DNA from: Lachnospiraceae bacterium UBA7143
GTDB taxonomy: Bacteria; Bacillota; Clostridia; Lachnospirales; Lachnospiraceae
Length of the DNA: 54,982 nucleotides
Reading direction: 5' to 3'
Assembly (NCBI GenBank): GCA_002491905.1
Contig: DKWV01000008.1
Coordinates: 1 to 54,982, forward strand
Part shown: positions 26,000-33,259 of the stretch, piece after piece
How the letters are laid out: each line of letters starts with the position of its first letter
How positions within the stretch are numbered: position 1 is the stretch's first letter
Notes under the pieces: model-generated
Databases searched by the model: none
What the model saw: the letters and a program-made list of their open reading frames with translations, nothing else
What the model was told of the DNA's origin: nothing
Position numbers and translations under genes: made by a program

Positions 26000-26013
26000 A
26001 GTCTCCTCCCAAA

Positions 26014-26502
26014 TTACCGAATTCGAAAATTGGTAATATACATGGTATTCCAAGGGGAGTTAGCGGATTTGGAATTTGCGGAAAAATAGCCGCTTGAGAA
26101 ATCTCCCTCATATAGCCATGTGACAAAATAGCCGTCTATAATTCTGTCTCCATCCAAATCAACGCTTTGAATCCGTTCGCGTTTCATAGAAATATTATTA
26201 AAAGTTGCAGCTCGTGACTTAGCATATCCCATTTCAAATGTAGTGACACGCAGCCAAGACCCGCCATGATCCAGTACTGTTGCTGTCGGATAAACTGATG
26301 AGGAATGCTGTATAATTTCTCCGTCAGGATAGTCTTCAGACGCGACCCCATAAACATAAAATTCTGTAAGCGGAGGCGCTGCCGCGCGTGTTGAAGAATC
26401 ACCCTGTGCCGTTTCGTCTTCCTTTTCCGCCGCAAACGCCACACTCGAAAACATCATACAAAATACCAACACCAGAGCCATAGTTCTTGTTACTTTTTTC
26501 AT
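26014..26502 (-). CDS. Uncharacterised secreted protein
   Basis: 162 aa with a clear signal peptide (KKVTRTMALVLVFCMMFSSVAFAAE, cut after AFA). The mature protein starts acidic and has no recognised domain; DLDGDRIIDGY resembles a calcium-binding loop of the dockerin or EF-hand kind. The second of two near ATGs (26502) has AAAGGA at good spacing; the first (26511) overlaps that site. It lies downstream of the BlaR1-like gene but behind a strong terminator. Confidence 0.62.
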   Translation of the reverse strand: MKKVTRTMALVLVFCMMFSSVAFAAEKEDETAQGDSSTRAAAPPLTEFYVYGVASEDYPDGEIIQHSSSVYPTATVLDHGGSWLRVTTFEMGYAKSRAATFNNISMKRERIQSVDLDGDRIIDGYFVTWLYEGDFSSGYFSANSKSANSPWNTMYITNFRIR

Positions 26503-26546
26503 CTTTTTCATCCTTTTCTAATTTTTTCTGTTCGGGAATTGCTAAA

Positions 26547-26580
26547 ATCCCCAGAACTACAATTATGTAGTTCTGGGGAT
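26547..26580 (-). terminator. Terminator of the BlaR1/BlaI-like operon
   Basis: Perfect 15-bp stem ATCCCCAGAACTACA with TGTAGTTCTGGGGAT, loop of four, followed on the minus strand by a short T run. It ends the regulator operon. Confidence 0.85.
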
Positions 26581-26639
26581 AATATTACTACACCCGTAGG
26601 CACATGTCAAGTCAATCCGGCATGCTTATGTCTTACAAT

Positions 26640-27956
26640 TTAATGTGTGCATTTGGCTAATGTTTCCGTATAGGCATATCCTTTCATCCTCACCTCGCCA
26701 CATTTTTCACATATATCTGCAAAATAATAATCCGTCCTACAGCTTCCATCAGGGTTTTTATAATGAAGTTTTACATATCCGTTTACAAAATTGTGTACGC
26801 AGCCCGCCCTTTCTATATTATTGCTCTGCTGTTCTGACAGATTAATGCAAGTCCCATCATCCCTCACAAATTCCATAAAATCCAATCTGCCTTCTTCGGA
26901 ATACCGTATTGCCTCCGCCGCATAAGTCAATGTGACTTGGACATCCTGTGGCGCTTCAAATACGGCTGCATCTGCATCCCTTATCACTCTGGGATTCTCA
27001 TAAGCACAGACGGTCAGAGAACCTCCAAACATGATAGCCGCTCCCAACAGCAGGGACGCCAGCCTCTCAATTTTATTCCTTTTTCCACTCTCCAACATAT
27101 TGATTAACCTCCGTTCAATCATTTTTTTACTTCCGCTTAAGGATGTCTGGTATTTCCTTTTTCCGTCCCAATCCTCCTGCGTCATATCAATAATCAATTT
27201 CCCATATCTCTTTCGCGCTGCTTTATCAAGGTTTTGCACCAGAATGGCATCGCAGCTCCGTTCACAGTAAACAGACATGATATAAAGGTAAAGATACGCC
27301 AATGGATTAAACCAATGCAGGAGAACAGCAAACAGGCTGACATATTTCCATGCTACATCAGCCCTCTTTGCATGGATCAGTTCATGCTTAAAGCTGTAAT
27401 AAATTTCCTCTTCCGTCAGTCCCTCTTCGGGAATGATGACGTACTTTTGGAATGCTCCTAATGTGCAGATCGTTTCTACATCTTCAGCACACAGTAAAGT
27501 AATGCTCTTTTTGATACCCACTTCCTCTTTGACCCTGTCAAATACCGCCAGATAATCTGACCGGCTCACCGGCTGGTTTCCTTTCAGCGCCTCCACCTCA
27601 CGATACTTGTACAGATTTCTGATAACTCCCGGCAAAAGCCCACATGCCCAGACTGCCCAGATCACAATTATGTATGGCTGAAAGTTTATATGGAACCCCC
27701 CGCCTTCCTCTATTGCAATAAAATTCATTGTCGCAATATCTGGCATATCCCACCGCCTCGGAATCCCTAATATATTAGAAACCAGATACTTATAACCACT
27801 GTTATATATGGGCAGCGGCAGACAGAAGAAAATCAGGTCAAGCTTGAGCATATTGTACACCCATGCGGGAGAACATACTCTTTTCCCCAAAACAGCGCAC
27901 AGCAAAATAGCAAGGAATACCACACTTCCGCTGAAAGTCATCGCCAGAATAAGCAT
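26640..27956 (-). CDS. BlaR1-like M56 family membrane metallopeptidase sensor
   Basis: 438 aa. Several membrane helices; a zinc protease site HELIH at 191-195 with the third ligand in the CERSCD segment (E232). This is the intramembrane protease of the BlaR1/MecR1 family, which cleaves the partner repressor when a ligand binds outside. The C-terminal ~120 residues replace the usual penicillin-binding domain. They carry CVHNFVNG, DICEKCGEV and a terminal CTH, suggesting a metal or redox sensor rather than beta-lactam sensing. Its ATG overlaps the BlaI stop as TAATG. Confidence 0.88.
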   Translation of the reverse strand: MLILAMTFSGSVVFLAILLCAVLGKRVCSPAWVYNMLKLDLIFFCLPLPIYNSGYKYLVSNILGIPRRWDMPDIATMNFIAIEEGGGFHINFQPYIIVIWAVWACGLLPGVIRNLYKYREVEALKGNQPVSRSDYLAVFDRVKEEVGIKKSITLLCAEDVETICTLGAFQKYVIIPEEGLTEEEIYYSFKHELIHAKRADVAWKYVSLFAVLLHWFNPLAYLYLYIMSVYCERSCDAILVQNLDKAARKRYGKLIIDMTQEDWDGKRKYQTSLSGSKKMIERRLINMLESGKRNKIERLASLLLGAAIMFGGSLTVCAYENPRVIRDADAAVFEAPQDVQVTLTYAAEAIRYSEEGRLDFMEFVRDDGTCINLSEQQSNNIERAGCVHNFVNGYVKLHYKNPDGSCRTDYYFADICEKCGEVRMKGYAYTETLAKCTH

Positions 27957-28345
27957 TATATATCATCCTCCAGAAACTTCCGCAGTTCATCCGCCTCTTC
28001 ATCGCTTAACTTCTCTCCTCCATTTAACGCTGCCATAAACTGATTCAGGGAACCGTCAAAATAGGAATCCAGAAGGTGCCTCGCCCTTTTCCTCTCGTAC
28101 TGCTGTCTGTTTAATGCCTTAAAATACCGTCTTTTCTTAAAACGTTCTTCCCCTTCACACCGCACAGATATAACGCCCTTCTGTTCCATCCGCGTCAAAA
28201 ATGTAGACAGTGTCTGCTTTTTCCACCCCTTTTCCGAGTTCTCTCCAAACTGTTCTGCAATGTCCCTGTAGGAATACTCCCTGTCTTCATTCCACATCCA
28301 CTCCAAAATTTCCTTTTCGGAGTTAGAAAGCAATATTTCATTCAT
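27956..28345 (-). CDS. BlaI/MecI/CopY-family repressor
   Basis: 129-aa winged-helix repressor. The pattern SNSEKEILEWMWNED, then KKQTLSTFLTRMEQKG, is the BlaI DNA-binding domain; the C-terminal third mediates dimerisation and contains the region cut by the partner protease. ATG at 28345 with AAGGAGGATGCGACT upstream; the longer frame to 28399 runs through the promoter. It should repress its own operon through the operator inside its promoter. Confidence 0.92.
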   Translation of the reverse strand: MNEILLSNSEKEILEWMWNEDREYSYRDIAEQFGENSEKGWKKQTLSTFLTRMEQKGVISVRCEGEERFKKRRYFKALNRQQYERKRARHLLDSYFDGSLNQFMAALNGGEKLSDEEADELRKFLEDDI

Positions 28346-28370
28346 AGTCGCATCCTCCTTCTTGCCCTCT

Positions 28371-28399
28371 ATAGTACTACGCGTTCGTAGATCAGTCAA
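28371..28399 (-). promoter_or_regulatory. Promoter of the BlaI/BlaR1-like operon
   Basis: Minus strand: TTGACT, 17 nt, TACTAT. It overlaps the repressor operator and lies about 30 nt from the blaI start codon. Confidence 0.85.
28377..28390. promoter_or_regulatory. BlaI-type operator
   Basis: CTACG, 4 nt, CGTAG: a perfect inverted repeat filling the spacer of the operon promoter. It resembles the TACTACA-type half-sites bound by BlaI/MecI repressors. Occupancy would block RNA polymerase, giving autoregulation. Confidence 0.8.
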
Positions 28400-28457
28400 T
28401 GTAATTTTTTAAGATTCTCATGATCGGTTTTCCGTCTATTTCTTTCCTCTTTTCCTA

Positions 28458-28486
28458 TTGACACACCTTCCACCTTCTGTTACACT
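28458..28486 (+). promoter_or_regulatory. Strong promoter of the restriction-modification genes
   Basis: TTGACA, 17 nt, TACACT: close to the sigma-A consensus. About 130 nt of leader separate it from the methyltransferase start; no gene is visible there. Confidence 0.85.
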
Positions 28487-28620
28487 TTATCTAACACATT
28501 CGGGATATCATCTTTTGCGGGAAGTCACTCCGGCTTCGCTTTGGCAGTCCCCATGTAACGAAACAGAATACGTCTGTCTGCAAAGCGGAAATGGCATCAG
28601 AGACCTTGGAGGAAGATAAA

Positions 28621-29805
28621 ATGGCATTTACACATATAGACTGTTTTAGCGGGCCTGGCGGGATCTGCACAGGACTGCATGCAGCTGGATTTGATACCAA
28701 AGTAGCCATTGAATATATCAAAAGTTGTGTGGATACATACTCAGCCAACCATCCAACGGTACATATCATCCACTCTGATATAAGAAATGTCACAGCTGAA
28801 CAGCTTTTACCTTACATCCCGGAAGACGGAATTGATTTAGTTACATCAGGGATGCCCTGCGAAACTTTTTCTACCGCCGGAAACACTTCCCGGTCTTTTT
28901 ATGATGACAGGCAGTTCCTTTTTCGAGAAGGGATCCGCATCGCCAGAATTGCCAATGCAAAAATGATCCTTTTTGAAAATGTACCGGCCATCACCACCAA
29001 AACAGTGCAGAAAAATTCAAATAAGCTTATAGTAGACATACTCAAGGACGAATTGCGGGAATCCGGATATACGAATCTTGAGGAATTTATCTTAAATGCC
29101 GCAGATTACGGCGTGCCCCAGAGAAGAAACCGGTTTTTTATTCTTGCCACAAAAGATAAAAATCTCAAGCTGTCTTATCCAAAACCCACCTGCAATAAGC
29201 CGGTTACCGTGAAGGAAGCTTTATGCGGGCTCCCAAATGTTGTACCAAATTCCGGCATGGAAAAGAAATCCTATACCAGAGCACAGTCCGATTATGCAGA
29301 TCTGATGCGGAATAATGAATTCTGGAGAGTTGGTGCCGGTACGGCAAACAGGCTTACCTATCATATGCCCATGAAACACAGGGCCTGCACGCTGGAGAGA
29401 TTTTCCTTACTTAAACAGGGCGAAAGCTTAAAGGATTTATTTGAGCGGTATGTCGGGACAGAGCGGGAACAATTGCAGGAAAGACGGGTATTACCCAGGA
29501 AAATGTTTATCAAGCGCAATTACCGTCTGAAATCCAACGAGCCTTCCCCCACGGTGACAAGCCATTGCCTGGATGAATTTGTCCATCCGAAATACGACAG
29601 GGCGCTGACTGTCCGGGAATGTGCCAGGCTACAGTCTTTTCCTGACACTTATGATTTTTCAGGAGGCCCATATCTCGTCCCCCATGTCGACCGTGAGGTG
29701 CAGGATAAATATGAGCAGATCGGGGATGCCGTTCCTCCCCTTCTAGCTTATGCATGGGGCACAGAACTGAATAAACTATTAACGGAGTATCATCATGAAA
29801 AATAA
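28621..29805 (+). CDS. DNA (cytosine-5) methyltransferase
   Basis: 394 aa. C5-methyltransferase motifs in order: I, DCFSGPGG at 7-14; IV, the catalytic Cys80 in SGMPCETFS; VI, ENV at 119-121; VIII, QRRNR at 167-171; and X, YEQIGDAVPP near the C-terminus. The target-recognition region lies between VIII and X. It protects host DNA from the endonuclease encoded next. Start ATG with GGAGGAAGATAAA upstream; an in-frame ATG at 28591 is less likely. The gene overlaps the endonuclease gene by 11 nt. CCGG-containing specificity is inferred from the endonuclease family. Confidence 0.95.
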   Translation: MAFTHIDCFSGPGGICTGLHAAGFDTKVAIEYIKSCVDTYSANHPTVHIIHSDIRNVTAEQLLPYIPEDGIDLVTSGMPCETFSTAGNTSRSFYDDRQFLFREGIRIARIANAKMILFENVPAITTKTVQKNSNKLIVDILKDELRESGYTNLEEFILNAADYGVPQRRNRFFILATKDKNLKLSYPKPTCNKPVTVKEALCGLPNVVPNSGMEKKSYTRAQSDYADLMRNNEFWRVGAGTANRLTYHMPMKHRACTLERFSLLKQGESLKDLFERYVGTEREQLQERRVLPRKMFIKRNYRLKSNEPSPTVTSHCLDEFVHPKYDRALTVRECARLQSFPDTYDFSGGPYLVPHVDREVQDKYEQIGDAVPPLLAYAWGTELNKLLTEYHHEK

Positions 29806-30661
29806 TGCGGATTATTTCGCTTTTTGTAGGAATACTTACTCAGAAGCCTGGGAAAAAGAATATCTGACTGAAGCTCAGGGAAAAAACGGGCAAACCGCTA
29901 AATTAGCGGCACAGAGAAAAGCCATAGATACCACGCTCGTCAGCTCCCTGTTACATTACGCAAACCTGATTCCGGAAAATGAAATTTGGAAGAGCATCGC
30001 CCTTGTCCACAAATTGAACGTGGCAAACTTATCAGATTTTGGGATCCCGGAGGAAATACAGGCAGATGTCCTTGAACGCTGTCTTTCCGCCCAGCAGAGC
30101 TGGAACAAATCAAGCGGACATTCTTTTGAACGCTACATTGCACGCACTGCCAGCGATGAACTACAGGAAAATGAAATCCGATTTATTTTACAGTCTGATC
30201 TGACAAAAATGATTAAAGAGGGCGCCTTAACCAATACGCCCGACGATATTAAGGGCCTTAATTCCTGGGGAAAGGATTTTGACTTATATGCAATACAGTC
30301 AATACACGGAGATGTCCACGTGTTTGGATGTATCCAGTCGAAAACCAGCATACGCGACAGGGTCGGACGGGATGTAAATTTCTCCAGAAATGCTATGGAC
30401 GGATTATTCTGGTCTGCTGCCGTTACGCTGGACGGCTCTTTCCAGAACATGGACGAATTTAAGCATATGGTCAACGGCGGAGGTTCCTATCCTGTCAATG
30501 GCTGGCACGGTATGTATGCAATGTCCGGCATCACAGGAAACAGTGACAGAATATATCTGGTTAACGATACCCTTGATTTATTTGTAACGCATGCCGTCAG
30601 GGCGGCAAAACAGTTCATTGCCGACAGGAGAATGCTGACGGCAGACTGGAGAGCAGAATAA
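29795..30661 (+). CDS. BsaWI-like type II restriction endonuclease
   Basis: 288 aa. Matches, from memory, the BsaWI endonuclease family, which cuts sites with a CCGG core (W^CCGGW for BsaWI). A PD-(D/E)xK-type centre is plausible: E112 in GHSFERYI, D161/D163 in KDFDLYAI, then QSKTSIRDR at 181-189 with K183. The start overlaps the methyltransferase end by 11 nt, so the methylase is made first. Exact recognition sequence cannot be read from the protein. Confidence 0.75.
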   Translation: MKNNADYFAFCRNTYSEAWEKEYLTEAQGKNGQTAKLAAQRKAIDTTLVSSLLHYANLIPENEIWKSIALVHKLNVANLSDFGIPEEIQADVLERCLSAQQSWNKSSGHSFERYIARTASDELQENEIRFILQSDLTKMIKEGALTNTPDDIKGLNSWGKDFDLYAIQSIHGDVHVFGCIQSKTSIRDRVGRDVNFSRNAMDGLFWSAAVTLDGSFQNMDEFKHMVNGGGSYPVNGWHGMYAMSGITGNSDRIYLVNDTLDLFVTHAVRAAKQFIADRRMLTADWRAE

Positions 30662-30678
30662 TTCAGGAGATACTGTTA

Positions 30679-31134
30679 ATGGACAGACTTACGAAGGAAC
30701 AGCGTCGGAAAAATATGCAGCACATAAAACCGCAGGATACCAAAATTGAGGTTTTATTGCGCAAAGCATTGTGGAAAAAAGGCATCCATTACAGGAAAAA
30801 TTTTAAGGGGTTACCCGGAACTCCCGATATTGTAATTACAAAGTATAAAATTGCGATTTTTTGTGACGGCGAATTTTTCCACGGAAAAGACTGGGAAATC
30901 CTAAAGCCAAGATTACAGAAAGGATCAAACAGTGAATTCTGGATCTCAAAAATTTCCCGTAACAAAGAGCGGGATGATGAAATCAACAAAAAACTGCTGT
31001 TTATGGGATGGACCGTAATCCGATTCTGGGGTGATGATATCCAAAATCACACGGATGAATGCATAAAAGTAATAGAGGAGGCAATCTTTGATATCACCCT
31101 CTGCATAAATGACTATATAGAAGATCTGCCGTAA
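30679..31134 (+). CDS. vsr: Very short patch repair endonuclease (Vsr)
   Basis: 151 aa. RRKNMQHIKPQDTKIE, then HYRKNFKGLPGTPDIVI with the metal-binding Asp, is the Vsr signature. The usual FVHGCFWH segment is FCDGEFFHG here, a variant seen in shorter Vsr proteins. Vsr nicks beside T in T:G mismatches that form when 5-methylcytosine deaminates, so it protects the sites methylated by the gene two upstream. AGGAG precedes the ATG. Last gene of the restriction island. Confidence 0.93.
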   Translation: MDRLTKEQRRKNMQHIKPQDTKIEVLLRKALWKKGIHYRKNFKGLPGTPDIVITKYKIAIFCDGEFFHGKDWEILKPRLQKGSNSEFWISKISRNKERDDEINKKLLFMGWTVIRFWGDDIQNHTDECIKVIEEAIFDITLCINDYIEDLP

Positions 31135-31172
31135 ACACCCTTATCCGCATTACAGCAGAAGGCGCAAAACAA

Positions 31173-31198
31173 CGGACGACCAGTCACCCGGTCGTCCG
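31173..31198. terminator. Terminator between vsr and glgB
   Basis: CGGACGACC with GGTCGTCCG, 9-bp stem, 8-nt loop, between two converging genes. On the minus strand it is followed by TTGTTTT, so it mainly serves glgB; it may act both ways. Confidence 0.7.
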
Positions 31199-31208
31199 CC
31201 ACCATCAT

Positions 31209-33206
31209 TTAAAAGATAAAGATCGCTGCCGTATAGGGCGGCAGATCAAAGGAAATACTGTAATCCTTAAAATTGCAGGGCTCCTTCACCGCCATAATCT
31301 CCGCAGGAATCTCATTGCCGTTTCCGCCGAAACGCTTCTCATCACTGTTCAGAAGCAGTTTATACTTTTTCTTCTTCGGCACTCCAACCTTATAGTTCTC
31401 CCATTTCATCGGAGTCATGTTGAGAACAAACATGATATTATTTTTACCTGTTTTATCCTTGCGGTAAAAACTGTATGTACTGTGATCCGCATCATCGGCG
31501 TTGAGCCACTCAAAACCAGCCCAGTCATTATCAATCGTATACATAGCCGGGTACTTCTGATAGAGGGCAAGCAGCTCCTTCACATACTCGTGCATTCCTC
31601 TGTTCTGCTCCTCGCCGAGCAGATACCAGTCTAACTCCCTGGTCTCGCTCCACTCCCGCTCCTGACCGAAATCCTGTCCCATAAAGAGCAGCTTCTTGCC
31701 GGAATGACCCATCATATAGCCGTAACCCACGCGCAGGTTTGCGTATTTATCCACCGGATAGCCGGGCATCTTGTTGACCATAGAGCATTTCAGATGCACC
31801 ACTTCATCGTGGGAGAGGGGCAGGATATAATTTTCACTGTTGTTATAGCTCATGGCAAAAGTCATGGCATAGTGGTTATTCTTCCGAAAATACGGGTCAA
31901 GCTTCATGTATTCGCAGAAGTCATGCATCCAGCCCATATTCCACTTAAAGCTGAAGCCGAGACCGTCCTCCTCCACCTTGCCAGTCACCTTCGGCCACGC
32001 CGTAGACTCCTCCGCAATGGTTAAAAACCCGGGGTATGCGCCGTGCACCACGGAATTCAGGTGTTTGAAAAACTCGATCGCATCCAGATTTTCCCTGCCG
32101 CCGTATTTATTCGGCACCCACTGGCCTGCCTGCTTACTGTAATCCAAATACAGCATGGACGCCACCGCGTCAATCCGAATGCCGTCAATGTGGTATTCCC
32201 TGATCCAATAGAGAACGTTGGCAATCAGGAAATTCTTGACCTCGTTCTTCGCATAATTGAAAATCTTCGTGCCCCAGTCGGGGTGCTCCCCGATCCTTGG
32301 GTCGGGATGCTCAAAGATACACTGTCCGTCAAAACGGCCAAGTCCGTGGGCATCGGTTGCAAAATGCGCCGGAACCCAGTCCAGAATAACGCCTATTTTG
32401 TTTTTGTGGAGCGTGTTGATCAGATACATGAAATCGGACGGATCTCCGTGTCTGGAAGTGGGCGCGTAATAGCCCGTCACCTGATATCCCCAGGATCCGT
32501 CAAAAGGATATTCCGCAATGCCCATAAGCTCTATATGGGTATAATGCATCTCCTTCATGTACTCCACAATCCGGTCCGCAAACTCACGGTAATTATAAAA
32601 CCCCTCCTCAGTGCCGTCGGGATGCTTCATCCATGAACCAATATGGCACTCATAAATTGCCATTGGCTCCTTGTTATAATCCTTGCCGTCCCTGGCGGTC
32701 ATCCATGCGCTGTCCGACCATTTGAACTTGCTGATGTCAAAGGTTTTGGACGCGTTGCCCGGGCGCATCTCTGCATAGTTTGCAAAGGGATCTGCCTTGT
32801 AAAGTTTCTCGCCCGCAGGTGTCCGAATCAGATACTTATAAAGTTCATTCTCACCTACACCCGGAATAAAGAGTTTATGGATCCCGCCGGGGCCCAGCTT
32901 CTCCATCTTATCCTTTTCCTCGTCCCAGCCGTTAAAAGTTCCTATCACATGAACACTGGCGGCATTGGGCGCCCACACGGCAAAAAACATACCTTTCACG
33001 CCGTTTTCCACGGAAGGATGCGCTCCCAGCTTTTTATAAATATCATAGTGCGTGCCCTGCGCGAACACATACTGGTCAGCCTCGGAAATAAATACTTCCC
33101 CTGCAGTTTCCTTCGCCGTCTCCTTGACATTCGTTTTCTTTACCGTGCTTTTTGCCATCGGCTTTTCCTGTTTTTTCGGCGGTCTGCCCGCTCTCTTTCC
33201 TGCCAT
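31209..33206 (-). CDS. glgB: 1,4-alpha-glucan branching enzyme
   Basis: 665 aa. An N-terminal basic, low-complexity extension (GKRAGRPPKKQEK) precedes a carbohydrate-binding module 48 domain and the GH13 barrel. Active-site regions: GIRIDAVASMLY with the nucleophile Asp, FLTIAEESTAWP with the acid/base Glu, and LPLSHDEVVH. It makes alpha-1,6 branches in glycogen. The extension contains AT-hook-like GRPPKK and is unusual; the next in-frame ATG (MAKSTVKK) has GGAAAAG upstream and would remove it. It follows the TPR gene by about 50 nt. No other glycogen gene is in the window. Confidence 0.95.
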   Translation of the reverse strand: MAGKRAGRPPKKQEKPMAKSTVKKTNVKETAKETAGEVFISEADQYVFAQGTHYDIYKKLGAHPSVENGVKGMFFAVWAPNAASVHVIGTFNGWDEEKDKMEKLGPGGIHKLFIPGVGENELYKYLIRTPAGEKLYKADPFANYAEMRPGNASKTFDISKFKWSDSAWMTARDGKDYNKEPMAIYECHIGSWMKHPDGTEEGFYNYREFADRIVEYMKEMHYTHIELMGIAEYPFDGSWGYQVTGYYAPTSRHGDPSDFMYLINTLHKNKIGVILDWVPAHFATDAHGLGRFDGQCIFEHPDPRIGEHPDWGTKIFNYAKNEVKNFLIANVLYWIREYHIDGIRIDAVASMLYLDYSKQAGQWVPNKYGGRENLDAIEFFKHLNSVVHGAYPGFLTIAEESTAWPKVTGKVEEDGLGFSFKWNMGWMHDFCEYMKLDPYFRKNNHYAMTFAMSYNNSENYILPLSHDEVVHLKCSMVNKMPGYPVDKYANLRVGYGYMMGHSGKKLLFMGQDFGQEREWSETRELDWYLLGEEQNRGMHEYVKELLALYQKYPAMYTIDNDWAGFEWLNADDADHSTYSFYRKDKTGKNNIMFVLNMTPMKWENYKVGVPKKKKYKLLLNSDEKRFGGNGNEIPAEIMAVKEPCNFKDYSISFDLPPYTAAIFIF

Positions 33207-33259
33207 AACCTACCCCCTGTTTTAAAATGCATTAAGAGATCATAATACACTGCCTTCCA

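Noticed and set aside
28491..28793. A 100-codon minus-strand frame over the methyltransferase start
   Set aside because: Opposite the conserved motif I region of the methyltransferase, and without promoter or ribosome site.
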